This document shows positions 46,262 to 58,093 of a stretch of DNA of 64,000 nt, piece by piece; position 1 is the stretch's first letter; each line of letters begins with the position of its first letter. A program made the position numbers and the translations under genes. The notes beneath the pieces were generated by a model, which saw only the letters and a program-made list of their open reading frames with translations, had not been told where the DNA came from and did no database searches. The stretch covers positions 79,437,341 to 79,501,340 of the forward strand of contig OV884015.1 of assembly GCA_930367205.1 (NCBI GenBank). Reading direction: 5' to 3'. Origin of the DNA: Acanthosoma haemorrhoidale (lineage: Eukaryota; Arthropoda; Insecta; Hemiptera; Acanthosomatidae).

Positions 46262-47040
46262 CCCCTAGGATAGCCCACTCGTCGTCCACTAGTCTTCCCT
46301 CCAGCTGGATCTGATAGGCGGACCACCTAACTCCCCGCGTGACGTACCCTTGGGCGCCACCTTCCTGTCTCGGCGCCCCGGTGACCACATCGAAGGAGAT
46401 GGAGTTGTGGTCACTGCTGGTCTCGGCAGATATTCTCCAGTTCTCTATACGTCCTGCGAGGGGGGGTCGAGGACATGGTAACGTCTATCCAGCTGCTACC
46501 TTGCGGCCCCGTGAACGTCGGGGGTCCTCGCTCGTTGTTCTTGATCACCATTTGGTCAGCAGCTGCAAAGTTCGCCACCACAACCCCCCTCCTTGTAGTG
46601 TGTGTGGAACCCCACGCTGTGTGCCAGGCGTTGAAGTCTCCACCGATAAGGATCTCCCTATGTCCTCTTTGCCTGACACATTCCTCCAGCACCCCAAGCA
46701 GCTCCGACGGGTCCAAGTCATTTGCGAGGTAGAGAGAGGATACCAATAGCTTCCCCCCTCTCCACCCAATATGACACGTCACCAGGTCCTCCCGACAGAA
46801 CTGGTCTAGGGACATGACGTCCAGCGCGGGGTTACAGACAGCGATCGCCGCCCTGGGCCTCCTTTCTCTACTTCCCATGGCGACTACTCTCACCGACGCG
46901 CCGAGACCAGCAATCACTCCTCACTGACAGTACGGCTCCTGCAGCAACATGACATCGTAGCGGCGGGTGAGGGCAGACAGCTCTGTGGCCACCACCCGGC
47001 TCTTTGCCATGTTGACTTGGATAATCATTATTTTATTCAT
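46262..47040 (-). pseudogene. R1-like ORF2: N-terminal endonuclease part, broken
   Basis: The likely ORF2 start is the ATG at 47,040, overlapping the ORF1 stop in ATGAATAA. The frame reads MNKIMIIQVNMAKSRVVATE and reaches LLQEPYC, the usual R1-type start of an apurinic-type endonuclease, before a TGA stop at 46,921-46,923. It reopens and continues through IGGDFNAWHTAWGSTHTTRR (core catalytic motif) to about 46,466, where a run of seven G on the plus strand marks a one-base frameshift. The EN end (ETSSDHNSISF) is in the shifted frame. A further one-base shift at 46,262-46,265 leads into the RT frame. Three lesions therefore separate the endonuclease from the RT. Confidence 0.87.
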
Positions 47041-47690
47041 AATGCGTTCTCCTTACCAGGGCCTCCGCCTCCTTATATAACTGCGGGCACTCCGCCGCTC
47101 CTGACTGGTGCCTCGTCGTGTCTTCTTGGCGCCCCGCTCTGACGCAGCCCGCACATCTCGGGCGCTCGTCCTTCCGGGAGCATGCCTCAGCCGTGTGCCC
47201 CTCCTGGGCGCACCATCTGCAGGTCTTCTCTTTCCTAGTACAGGTGGCTTTGGAGTGCCCATAGCCCTGGCAAGTAACGCAGCGGGGAGCATCAAGGTAG
47301 TCCTTCACCACTACCCTGTGCCATCCCCCTACCCATATCCCTTCTCCCCCCAGGAGCGCGAACCTAACTTGGGGGGACACCTCAGCTACCCAGCTGATGT
47401 ACACCGGATCCCTGGTGGCCCCCATGCTGAAGACCAGTTTCAGTGCGCCGGGTCTCTGGTCTTGTGGCAGGCTCGCCAGGGTAGGGTCAACCCGGGACAA
47501 CGTGTCCCACACCTCGTCCAGGAATTCCTTTTCTACCCAGGCTCTGGGGACCCCTCGGAATATCACCCTGGGTCCCCTCTTCTGTGCCAACCTCGAATTA
47601 AGGCCGGCCGTCTTAGTGGCTTCGAGGAGCCTTACCGCCTCCACCATACTTGGGGTCTCCACGAGGAGGCCTTTTTTTAATACCTAGTAG
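47033..47690 (-). pseudogene. R1-like ORF1 (gag-like), N-terminally truncated
   Basis: About 209 codons remain. After KRGPRVIFRGVPRAW and a LLGGEGIWVGGW segment come three cysteine-histidine knuckles: C128-C131-H136-C141 (CVTCQGYGHSKATC), C148-C151-H156-C161 (CRWCAQEGHTAEAC) and a longer third one starting C170-C173 with H185 and C192. This triple-knuckle C-terminus is typical of R1-clade ORF1. The frame runs upstream of the first Met to about 47,680 and then ends, so the N-terminal half was lost by 5' truncation. The stop at 47,033-47,035 overlaps the ORF2 ATG by eight bases, suggesting translational coupling in the intact family. Confidence 0.87.
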
Positions 47691-48954
47691 ATTTGTAAAC
47701 CTGGTCGAAACGTTCAACAACCTTGAGGGGCTGATATAAAGGGTCATAGGCCTAGTTCTATGGTTCCCCCCTCCTCTAAAGCTGTCTATATTCAGACCCT
47801 TAGAGGTACAGGCTAGATAACATACTTTATTTTCATCTATCATGACGATTTCCTGGGAATGATATAAATATAAGAAAATATTTTTACAATACTTGTTTAT
47901 TTCATGGCTTGAAATTTTTTGACATACTTTTTTTGAATGACCCAACACGTGAGTAATAATCATATGCTTGCTTAGGATTGAGTCAAATATTGTAAAAAAA
48001 AAATTATTGTGTAGACGTTGCCTGAGGATGAACTGATATGAGTCCAAAACGTTGCAACGAACTTATTGACTATATAATTTTTATTGTAAGCGATTGTGAG
48101 TTTTAGGTTTAAATATACTGTGTTACAACGCACGATGGAAGATGCTATACAAAGTACAAAGGCACGCTAGGCTTATACTTGGTAGCAATAAAAACAAAAA
48201 CTCTCTTGCAAGTAGAACAAATAATATCCACAAATACTTTCTTGCAATGTTTTTTTCATTGAACAATACCACACGTAATGTCTGAATCAGTCGGTCTTTT
48301 GTTCTCAATGAGTCTTTACAACGAATGAAATGCCAAAGAAGAAAAGCCCTCAAATATGTGAGGAACGATAGATTTGTGGGTAGCTTATTTTCGCAAAACA
48401 ATCAATAAAGAGTTCTAGTGACAATTACTTTAATAAAACGTATCTATTCGGCCAATTAGAGCTCATAGGATTCTGTTGGTCATACAATTAAAAACAACTC
48501 TTAATGACTTCCAACTTTTTGGTCCCTGTAATCTGTTTTGTCTTTCAAAGGCCTGTATCATTATTCAATTAAATATTTACTTTAGACGGAGAAAATAAGT
48601 GATCCTGGTTAACCTGTATAATCATCAGGGAAGGAAAATGGAAAAGTTGCTTGCTGTTGAAGGGAGGGGGGGAGAGTAAAGTTTTATATGTGCTAAACAA
48701 GTTAAATTAAAACGTCAATCTCATTAACTAGAGGATTATACATTACAGAGAAGCTTTAGCCGATGAAAGGTCGTCAGCGAAGATAAAGTATTTTTCACCT
48801 GTGCTTTCCTCAAGGGTTTAATTAATAAGGTAAGACTAATAATAGTTTTTGCTTCTGTCTAAGTGGGCTGCTTATAAATATAGCAGCAGGTTAAACCTGA
48901 TATGGATGTCTAAAACAATATTATATTTAATAGGCACTAATAATCACAATAATT
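47691..48954. other. Unassigned DNA next to the R1-like element
   Basis: Contains two GTCGAAACGTT/CCAAAACGTTGCAACGAAC-type motifs (about 47,702-47,720 and 48,040-48,060) of a kind often seen near Penelope-like and related elements, but no coding remnant. Minus-strand frames of 144 and 92 codons (47,613-48,047 and 48,123-48,401) have no recognised domain. The first overlaps the R1 5' end. Confidence 0.4.
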
Positions 48955-49150
48955 AAAATCATCCTTGCGATAAAATTACAATTGGCCTCATCGGCAATAA
49001 GTAATTGTGGAGAATTTTCTCATTTATGCCATATTTACAATTCTTCATTCACCCCCTCATTCATAAAGTTCTTACAAACAGTCCAGAGACCTCCCAAATC
49101 CCCATGGTTGTCAACTCCCTCGCACGCGAAAGAGGAAGCGGAAACTTGTG
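48955..49150 (-). mobile_element. Family A 3'-end copy
   Basis: Starts at CTTGCGATAAAATTACAATT (reverse complement of the CAATAAAG end, with AATAAAG eroded) and carries the ATGCCATATTTACAATTCTT and GACCTCCCAAATCC segments of the tail in minus orientation. It ends near GCGAAAGAGGAAGCGG. No coding part. Confidence 0.83.
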
Positions 49151-50018
49151 AAAAATGGGCACTATAAATTGAATCAATTGCACTAAATTTCACCATTTAA
49201 GAATTCAAACGTTAATTTTTTCCTGAATTGACAAAACTGATCATTGGACCTTTGTTTTGCTATTAACTTTTAGTTCTTTAGAAGTTTCAATATAAATTAT
49301 AGATATTTGTGAAGTTAACTATAATATTTCCTTAGGAGGAGGAACATAACAAAATAATGTAGGTTCATAACCGTCCTCGGTAAACAAGGAGGTATGGCAT
49401 TCCATGATTCAAAGAATAAGAGAAGATCTTGAAGTATGTTCAGCAAAAGCATTTCTGGGACAGTTACAATTGAAATTGTTAGCCACATTTTAGGATGGGT
49501 GAGTGATAACCGGAAAGCTAAACAGTTTTAGAAGCTAGACTAGAAGAAATGTGACTCCATCGCTGGACCCAGGCTCATTTCAAATTAGTATTTAAAGAAA
49601 CTTGAAGTGCTAGAGAATGAGAAATTAACTGTGGAAATGACAAGTTCTACCAGAGGGACGGATCAATGCTCTTACTCCAGGCTTAAGGGTGCTGCAGGAT
49701 TCAGTGATTGAAGAAGAAGGAAAAGATTAAGGATTTCATTCATGGGAAGTCTAATATCAGCAACTTACTATACCCAATATAAACCCAAGTGTCACAATTG
49801 CCACAAGTGAAGTGTCCAGTGTTTCAAGATTATGGATCTGATCGTCCTGACCTATTAAAATTATAAGAACCTGTTATAGATAAAGTAAAAAATGGACCCA
49901 ATTCTAGCCCTGCACATAAGTATAAAATTGGTATACAATTTACAATAAATCTATAATCATTCGCCATATAAACAATAATCTTAGCAATAAAAATAGTATA
50001 TAAACAAAATAAGTATTT
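49151..50018. other. Unassigned DNA
   Basis: 49,330-49,800 is less AT-rich and has a coding-like look, but all frames are broken by stops. It may be a decayed transposon; no motif was recognised. Confidence 0.35.
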
Positions 50019-50825
50019 TTTTTTTTTTTTTTGCATAGCTCTTGAACTTTTAAAAAATAGGATGTGGGAAAAATAAAAGGAAAATTATTTTGAATTGATG
50101 GGTGCCTTTCACTAAGGGGAGTCCTATTTGAAGGATGTATGAGAAGGATATGGGGTGTTGGATGCCTAAAGGAGGTGGGTTGGTTCGGGAAGGTGTTGAG
50201 AGTCTACCTATGGTGGAGCCTAGGGGTACTAGGCATTGGTTTGTAGTCGGCCAGGTCATACCTGGCCCCGCCTCTGAAAGGGGCTGCACTGTATTGGCTA
50301 TCGGCCGGGAGATCGACCTACCCTGAGCAGGTAGAAGGGGTCATGGTGCTTCGGTTGAGTCGACCGGGAGATTGACCTCGATTTCTTGGCTGAGTGTGGA
50401 TCGTTCAGTCCCCGTCAGGGTTCTATGAGGTCTATCTGTCTCCAGGCTTCGGCGGTCCAGCAGTGCTTCCATCGGACGGGCATTGGTGGTGGTTGAAGGT
50501 CGGAGAATAGTGGATTGTGGCTGTGTCGAAGTGGATCGAAAAATTTAATGTGTCATCTCTTGATAAAGTCCTGGATGGTGAGCACTTCAAATTTTTCGTG
50601 GGTCTTGTCTGCCTTCATTCGGTTGAACGGGGTATGTTTGAGGGAGGTGCGGAGAACTCTGTTCTGGAATTGCTGAAGCGTTTTTAGAGTGTGAGGAGTT
50701 AGATACTTGAATAGTGGGGTCCTGTACATCAAAGCAGGTCTCAGGACGCTCTGGTAAATCAGCAGCTTGAAGCGTACTGTTAAAGCCGTGCTGTGAAGTA
50801 GGTGTCCAAGGCTGTAGAACTAATA
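50019..50825 (-). mobile_element. Family B non-LTR retrotransposon, 5'-truncated copy
   Basis: A T run at about 50,017-50,032 (poly-A on the minus strand) is followed by a 3' untranslated region of about 400 bp that matches 4572-4789, and then by the C-terminal end of an ORF2. It is the source used to recognise family B. The upstream edge at about 50,825 is where RT similarity stops. A TSD could not be fixed. Confidence 0.85.
50450..50820 (-). pseudogene. Family B ORF2 C-terminal fragment (jockey-type)
   Basis: On the minus strand the frame reads RFKLLIYQSVLRPALMYRTP, then HTLKTLQQFQNRVLRTSLKH, then FEVLTIQDFIKR and a stop, followed by HNPLFSDLQ-type residues. This is the usual post-RT segment of jockey-clade ORF2 proteins (LLIYKSVLRP-LTYG-P, LQ-FQN--LR, EFIK). 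It differs from the same region in family A, so B is a separate family. The TGA after IKR is a premature stop. The minus-strand frame at 50,587-50,844 is in another register and is spurious. Confidence 0.82.
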
Positions 50826-53800
50826 AGCAGATCACACAGTTCATTGTTTCCCATTAAATTAGATTTGAGTAGATGTATTTGTTAGGAATGGGCTTTGCTT
50901 TGTGAAAAATAAGATGTTAGGTTTTCATTGATTAATTTATGTTCAATGTGTCGATATACTTCATCATGCCCTTGTAATATAAGGTCTTTTCCATGAAGCG
51001 TTAGTATTCTTCATAATCGAAGAAACCATAAGTTACTAAGTTCAGAAAATATGGAAAATAAGATACTTATATTTACAGGGGGAGGGGCATTTCACACGAG
51101 GGCATTGCACATTTCTTACTTACCTGTTGCTATCGATCCTCATCATGTGACAATCCTATCTCCATTATCTTGACTGACTTAAAAAACCTGTAGGAAGTCT
51201 GTAAAGTTAGTTTAGTTCATTAAAAGCGATTGTCTTTAACTACAGTTGCATAAGAGCAATTCTTCCTTATCCACCACTTTTTTTCACCTTGTATTGGATG
51301 TTCTTTAGTTTATTTCCTCTTTTGGACTATTTCTTATTTCTTCTTCTTTTCTTATTCTTCCGCAAGTCTATCTTCGTTTTATAACGACGGTTCTATTTCT
51401 AAAAGATGAATTTGTTCGGGGTTTTAATTTTCAAACCTACTACAATTATAGCTCTTGATTTTCTTTCACTCGAGTTTCAATGCGTTTATTCATTCACTAC
51501 CTTCCTACTTCTTACTATAAACCCTGGTGATAAAAACTTTAGGACTTTTTTATGTAGGCAGGAACATTTTCTATTAGCTCCTACCCGGCCAGGCCAAGGA
51601 TCTGGAATACAATGACGAGAATTCATGTGTGAAGAAATCGGAAAGTGTATGACAACAAAGGATACTTACGTCCGATTCATAACGTTGTCAAAAAAACATA
51701 CATCGTAGTGTATGCACTAAAAGGGTCACAACATTTAACAAAAGATTTGACCCAGGGCATACAGACCATTCGATTGTGAGTAAAGGTTGAAAATTTGGCT
51801 ACCAATGTTTTATATTTAACTAAACACAATCCCGGACAAAAAAAAATGTTTGAAAAACATTTCTAATCAACGAAGATGAAAACCCCTTGACACAGGACGG
51901 TAAAGCAGTCTCTAGCAATCTGTAATACCCTGTTTATAATATCTGGTCGTTTCTTTAATGGAATAATTTTTGGATCCCCCGTAACTTAGATCCTCCCCCG
52001 TGGGCCCATTCAATTTGTGGATAATCCCTGCCGATTAAAAGGTCGTTAAATCTCCCGCTCGCCAGATCTAAGCCTTGCGGTCTCACTCCCTCTTTCCTCC
52101 GTCTCTCTCTTCTTCGAGACTTAGTCCGCCAGAGGGGAGGGGGTGGGGATATAAAAAGAAAAAAAATGGATTCGCAGATATAACCAATTAGTTGACATAA
52201 TGGGCGTAATCAGTGGAAGAGAATGCTGTTTAAAGTGATGCTATAAATTAGCACTTGTAGCTTTTTAATCCAGCAATAAGGGTGAGTTTGGAAGACGGAT
52301 GGGGCCACTTATTGCCCAGAAGGAACGACTAATTAAAACTAAGGAGGCCCTCTTCTATATTGGTCCGGGGTGTCTTCCCACTGTCCCCGTAATAGCCCTG
52401 CCAACCGGTGCTCTTCCGATGGGGAAAGTTTTTTGTCCAATTTTTTTCTTGTAATTTGGAGCACGGATCCTTCACCATTGCGGGTTTTATCCAATACGTA
52501 TCAATCGGATCGTTTTCAACTAGGATTCCACAAGAGCGGTTGGTTTAGGTTTTAAAAAACACTGATGTTCGTTTCTCGTCTTAAGCATTTTTTAATTGGC
52601 AAGCGTTTCCCTACAGTCCATGTCTGTTATCATCTCGCGCCAAACAGCGATCTGTCTACAACTAAAACCTGCAGAGCTAAATTCCTAACTTAAATTATGC
52701 CACCTCTTCCAATCTTACACCACGCTTGGACGCCTTCCCCTTGCATGATTGGATTGACGTGTTCAGTATCTTTTCGCTCTACTTTTAAGGATGGGTCAAA
52801 TTACCAAGTTATAGCGCAATAATGGAAATTTTTACCAGAATCAAAGTTGGCATTTCATTTTTAACGGGTCATTTAATTACTGGGGGAAATAGTTCTGTTT
52901 GATAGATGTTACGATTGTTGATTGACATCCTACAAACTTACAACCAAAAGCCTTTGCTTTTCCAAAATCGGACGACCTCAAATACCATAAATATTTGTAG
53001 AGCATTTAATAAAAAGGATTGCGATTGAAACTAGGCTAAAAAAATGATCCAAAGCACCCTAAAACCGAATTCATAACAACAGAAGATGAAGGTTGTTGCA
53101 GTTTAAAAACTGACCGAAGTTTTAAATTTAGTTTGTAACTATTGAACGAAAAAACTTATAGATGATACTGGTAGCATTCGATAGATGTGATGGTTGCATA
53201 CCGAAACCTCATAAGCTAACCATCAAAAGTTATTAAATTTTGAGAGCTAACAGCCTGTTATAAAATATCCGGCTGTTATTGTACTTTAAATGTAAAACGT
53301 CTGCAGGACGAATCTTGACGAGAGTTGAAATGAAGTAGTGGTAGAACAAGTCCCAAAATAAAGTGATTTGTATTCCACATTTAATATTTACTTTTTTTGT
53401 TATTATGATTATGTCGTACAGCTCTCTGCACAATTATTTTTAGTGGGCAAGAATCCATTCTTGAATCATAGCCTCAACGCGATATTTCCGTCGAAGCAAT
53501 GAATAAAATGTTTATTTACAAGGCGTATAACACATATGCGATAAATATTTACAGTCCAGCAGGGTTTAATCTCTTCAAATACGCTTTGTTTACAGTGATC
53601 GAGTATGGTTTTAACAATGAATTAATTTATTTCGAGTTTCCATTCGTTAGTAGTTGACTTAAATTTACTCTACTGGCGTATGCTTAGAATTCGGTTCAAG
53701 TGAGTCATCTTCATTGAGTCCATGCTCATTCATTTTACTTCTTACCTCGTTCATCAGGTTTTAAGTTTACACTAGCTTATCTTTCTGTATGCCGGATTGA

Positions 53801-54957
53801 CTTCCTTTCCCAGTCTTCCGGCAGGTGTTTTTAAAACATGAGAATTATACTATTTATTTATAATTTTTCTGTGTCTCTTATTTGTGACATATCTTATGTA
53901 TATATTTATTATTTTTAAACTGTTGTTCGGTTCGTTTTTTTTTCATTAATAAATTACTTAGGAAATAAAAACTACCAAGTAGGGTATTCCTGATAAATAA
54001 TATCTGTTGAGACTTTAGTCAATTATAACTTCAAAATCATTTGTATCGTTATTACAACCGTAAAAATAAACTTGTTTATGTGATGTACTTCACTTGAATT
54101 TGTTATTATTATTATCTTTTTAGTAATCGTAGTATTATTTTTATCAGCACCCAAGTCTCCTTACGGATCGGAGACTTTGTTATTGCTTTTGAAGAAATTT
54201 AGTTCTGTAAGTATAATTTTTGCATAAAAAAACACCAACAACGACATATTTCGGCACGGAAATGAACGTCGTCTCATATACACCTGTCATTTCACCTATA
54301 ATCACACACTGCTGCATAGACCAACCTTAATTTTCCCTTTTCATCTTGAGACATGGTTTATAAGTTCTAATTCGATTTTCGAAAAAATGATTATGAATGA
54401 CAAACATTAATATTCAAATGCCCATGAATGGTAAATATTGTTATTTTAATTCTTGATTTGTTATTGCCATTCTTTCCGCCAACCACATTGTAGGGTCGAT
54501 CAAGTACTACTTACTGTTAGTTCCAGGTGAATGAAGCTTATAGCCGCACAGTCCATAGACCGTGAAGACACACTTTACCGTGCTACATAAATTATTATTA
54601 TTAATAACAGATCATACGATTTGCGCCCCGGGGCGTTTATGGTCGTGTTCCTGCTTGAAAGAATAGTGACTACCAAGTTCTTACAATATTAGCTAACGGT
54701 CTCGGTGTGGGGGGGGGGGGTCTACGTTACTCAATGTACATTTCTTAAGTATTTGTATTATTTTTTGAGTATTGTCTGGGTCAGCGAACTTCACAAAAAG
54801 AAAAAATACTTTTCCGCTTGTCGTCTTATAAAATTGGTTTGAGACCAATGATTCGTCAAAGAGAAAAACTAAATTTATGACAGTTGCAAAGATTTGGTGC
54901 ACCCTACAGGGACGAGGCGTTATTAAATTTAGATCCTATTATTTAACTAAAAAAAAG
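50826..54957. other. Unassigned DNA
   Basis: Nothing coding was recognised. A GC-richer block at about 51,990-52,150 ends in GGGGATATAAAAAG, a possible TATA box, without a clear downstream exon. Twelve G lie at 54,709-54,720. Remaining frames are under 70 codons. Confidence 0.4.
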
Positions 54958-55120
54958 AAACTTCTTTATTGTAATAAAATTACAATCTGGCATATTGCCC
55001 AATTAGTAATTGTTAAATGTTCTCATTCATACCATATTTAAAATTTTTATTCATACAGTATTTAAAAACACCCCAGAGAACCTCCCCAAACCCACATTGC
55101 CTCCCAAATCCATATGGGAC
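54958..55120 (-). mobile_element. Family A 3'-end copy
   Basis: Minus-orientation tail: CTTCTTTATTGTAATAAAATT at its end, ATTCATACCATATTTAAAAT and ACAGTATTTAAAAACA in the body, then CCTCCCAAATCCATATGGGA. Slightly degraded and with no coding part. Confidence 0.82.
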
Positions 55121-57423
55121 TAAAAAAAATTTTTTTTAAATACTTTACTTAACTGCGAAATTTTTAATGCAGATCGAAACCACACTGACAGACTTTAATA
55201 TTTGAATTGAACTTCATATTTTATGCTTGACATCTTGACTTATTATTGTAATGTGTACAATATCGTGTGGTACGTGTTAGGATTTTGTATTCTAATATTA
55301 TTCTTCAATTTCCTGATGTTTGAAAATTTGTGTAAAAATTTACATGGTTCCTCCATTTATTATACTGATTTTGTAATAATATGTATATGTACATACATAT
55401 TTAATTACAATTAAAAAATGAATTGATGAAGTAACCTGTGCATTATGGCAACTCAACACTACAATGCAACATCACCTTGTTTTATTAAAGAAAGTATTTC
55501 TTTCCCATATATATCCATCAAAAGATTGTCATTTTCTTTAAATAAAAACAATGCAAAATTAAATTAATAATTTATCCTATAGGCAATGGTAAAGATACCT
55601 TATATACCAGACGATTGTTTATTTCAAGCATTATATTTCTCTAACAAAAGTTTATTAAATGAAAATATATGCTAAACGTAAAGATGTTTTGTAAGTTAGA
55701 AAGTCTCCTCTCCCTGGGATGCTGGACCGCAGTGGTTCCACTCCTTGGGTATGGGGCTTAATTCGGCGAGTTGGCGTTAAGTAAACTTTGTTGCCAAGAC
55801 TCAGGGTAGAAGGAGGCCCGTGAAATATTAATAAAACCTCAGTATACGGGGAGATAAGGGAGGATTAAGCTAAGGGAAGAATTATGAACGACAAACTATT
55901 TATTAAAAACAGAAACTTGAGCAAAGGCGTCTCCGAGGAACCACCCCTCCCCCTCCCTCTGGTTAAAGACGTTAATAACAGTCAGGTCTTTATGGAATCG
56001 AAGTTTGAACTTATGGAGGGGGTAACAGAAGAGGGTTATAAAAGCTTATTATTAAACCAAAAGTAACACTATTAAAAATAATGATTTAAATAAAATAAAA
56101 TATATATTACTATATATTACCATACTATTACTATTACTATTATTATTACTATTATATACTATATATGTATAGTATATGAGGTAATTTACAATTTATGTCA
56201 TGTAATGCATCAATCCCCTACAACCACTTCTTCCACCTCCTTCAGACTCCCTACCTTAACCATCTTGTCACCGGTCCAAGTTCCACTTCTTGTTACATTT
56301 TCTTGGCTTGCCCTGAATCCTTCAGCGATGAAGTTTTATTACTAGCGTTCTTTCCCTAAGGTCTATTAGGTGTCCATATTATTTTAACCTTTTGGTTCTT
56401 CCATAACTTCCCCTAAAATCTATACTAGCCAATATGGTTCAATATTCCGATGATTACGCAGCCACACCTTCCCAACAAAGAGCAGGAGATAAATTAATAA
56501 TTACAATCAAAATAATACGGATTAATCTAATTATCAAGCCAATTTTGGTGTCTAATAGGTTCCGCATCTGCTCAAATAATAAATGTAATCTTATATTTTT
56601 TTTAACATAACATTGAGAAAAGATGAACCTCAACTTTTAATTGGTTAGTTATGCACAAAATAGCTTAATATATAGACCAAAACTTGTTAAAAACCGATCA
56701 AATCATAAGACCTAATTTTCCTAATAAATAATTGGTCTAACAACTAGAGATATTTTCTTGAAAAAAACAAAACATTTACGATATTAATACAATATCCTGC
56801 ATGTATAGGTTTGAATTTAATTTAGAAAATATTATGCAGTTTTTTATAGGAAAAATCGAGCACTTTAAATTCTCTTATATCATTTTTGTAATTTTAAGAC
56901 TCTAATAGGATGCATTAATCTTTAAGATCAAAGTATTTAGTTTGACCTAGGGCCCTGAGATTTTACATGGATGTACCACTTGACGATCTTCGGACAGTAA
57001 AAATACTTCCAACCCATAAAAATACTTAAAGATCATAAATTATAATGTTAATTAGACGATTCTTACCACATGAAGATTGTATATCAGGAAATGTCCGGTG
57101 CCTTGCATTCTGGAATAAGTGAGGATATAGTGACTTTTAGTTCAGGCACAAATTTTTCTTCTTTTGAAATCATTGACTGCACGTGAAAATTTTTCAGTCA
57201 TATCTAAGTAAACTAAGGAAGATCTATTATCATTTCATAAGTTATTAAATTCTTTCCTCAACAATGTATCCATATACATCTTTAATGCAGTCGGACAGTG
57301 CTTCGTTTCATTTGAAAGATGATGAACCATTTATGATACATAAATACCACCTCAATGTCTAATGAGGTACAACTTACCAGCCCTGAGTCTAAACTAGCTA
57401 ACAGATATTTAATATATTTCCAG
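55121..57423. other. Unassigned DNA with a (TTA)n-type microsatellite
   Basis: A moderately GC-rich stretch at 55,700-56,060 contains a 60-codon plus-strand frame (MNDKLFIKNRNLSKGVSEEP), unrecognised. The rest is AT-rich. Confidence 0.4.
56100..56170. repeat. TATATTAC / ACTATT microsatellite
   Basis: About 70 bases of imperfect TATATTAC and (ACTATT)n/(ATT)n repeats. Confidence 0.9.
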
Positions 57424-57541
57424 GGAAGTTATGGCCAAAGAGGATATGGCACACAAGACAATGCAGATAATGTCTCAGAAAGATTTGGAATTGGCTGGAC
57501 TAAATGAGAAAATCCGCCTGTTAGAATTGATCAGCAAACAG
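57424..57541 (+). CDS. Candidate internal exon, coiled-coil segment of an unidentified host gene
   Basis: 118 bases bounded by ATTTCCAG on the left and GTACTAAGT on the right. A CTAAC branch-point match lies at 57,398-57,402, about 20 bases before the acceptor. After one leading base the exon gives 39 codons without stop (EVMAKEDMAHKTMQIMSQKD, then LELAGLNEKIRLLELISKQ), ending exactly on a codon. The other two forward frames contain stops. The residue pattern (regular Leu/Ile/Met spacing, many Lys/Glu/Gln) fits a coiled coil. I do not recognise the protein. The internal ATG (GTTATGGCC) could also be a start codon. No transposon similarity was noticed. Confidence 0.5.
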
Positions 57542-58093
57542 GTACTAAGTGTATGATATTAGTTCAATAGCAATTTTCATTTTTAATACAGAAACCTCAA
57601 TGTTAATAATGGTGTTTTGTGGTAATTGTAAATTGTATTTGTTACGAAACATTGTCATTATGTTTTTTTAAACATTAAACATATTCGACTTGCTTATGTT
57701 TGTGTGATTCTGAGTTATAAGTTGGTAAGTCTAAAAACAACCGTTTAAACCTTCTTATTCTTCTTATTCTTCTTAACCTTCTTATTTATACGTTTAAATC
57801 TTCTGCAATTTATTTGTTTGAAATAAAACTCCTTTTGCACAACTAAGGAACAAATGCACTAAAAATTAGTAACACCCATTTTATAGCTTATAATAATAAA
57901 TAAAGCTTACAATAATATGTATGTACACCTGGTTATGAAGTCAAGTCAACTTACTTATTCCCTGGAACCATAGATATCACAAGTGACCTAAATGTAAGTC
58001 AAAGCTTTAATTACTTGAATTATTTTAGTCATGACAAAACTTATTTTTTCTGGCCCCATTAAACAGTTAAATAGTCAAATTATATGTTTTCAG

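Larger units (their letters stand above)
43413..47690 (-). mobile_element. R1-clade non-LTR retrotransposon, 5'-truncated
   Basis: The minus strand carries ORF1 with zinc knuckles, ORF2 with endonuclease, RT and a C-terminal CCHC motif, a 3' untranslated region of about 420 bp and a 22-base A tail (T run at 43,413-43,434). ORF order, the EN motif and the CPHC...H...C end are those of the R1 clade (R1, TRAS, SART and relatives). Unlike classic R1 it is not in an rRNA gene. It is markedly GC-richer than the AT-rich flanks. The 5' end at about 47,690 cuts ORF1. No TSD was identified. A second 21-base T run at 43,664-43,684 lies inside the 3' region. Confidence 0.9.

Noticed and set aside
43773..46749. 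Several plus-strand frames of 70-194 codons across the R1-like element
   Set aside because: They are antisense shadows of a GC-rich ORF2; none has a recognisable domain.
47613..48047. 144-codon minus-strand frame
   Set aside because: Crosses the 5' junction of the R1-like element and its flank; composition and content do not suggest a protein.
48020..48062. Hammerhead ribozyme
   Set aside because: CTGATATGAG is not the CTGATGA core, and the GAAA partner and stem II closure are missing.
50587..50844. 85-codon minus-strand frame
   Set aside because: Out of register with the jockey-type ORF2 fragment that covers the same bases.
52800..53250. Possible direct duplication (GATAGATGT...ACCA/ATCAAAAG segments)
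   Set aside because: Similarity is limited to a few short AT-rich words and is not convincing by eye.
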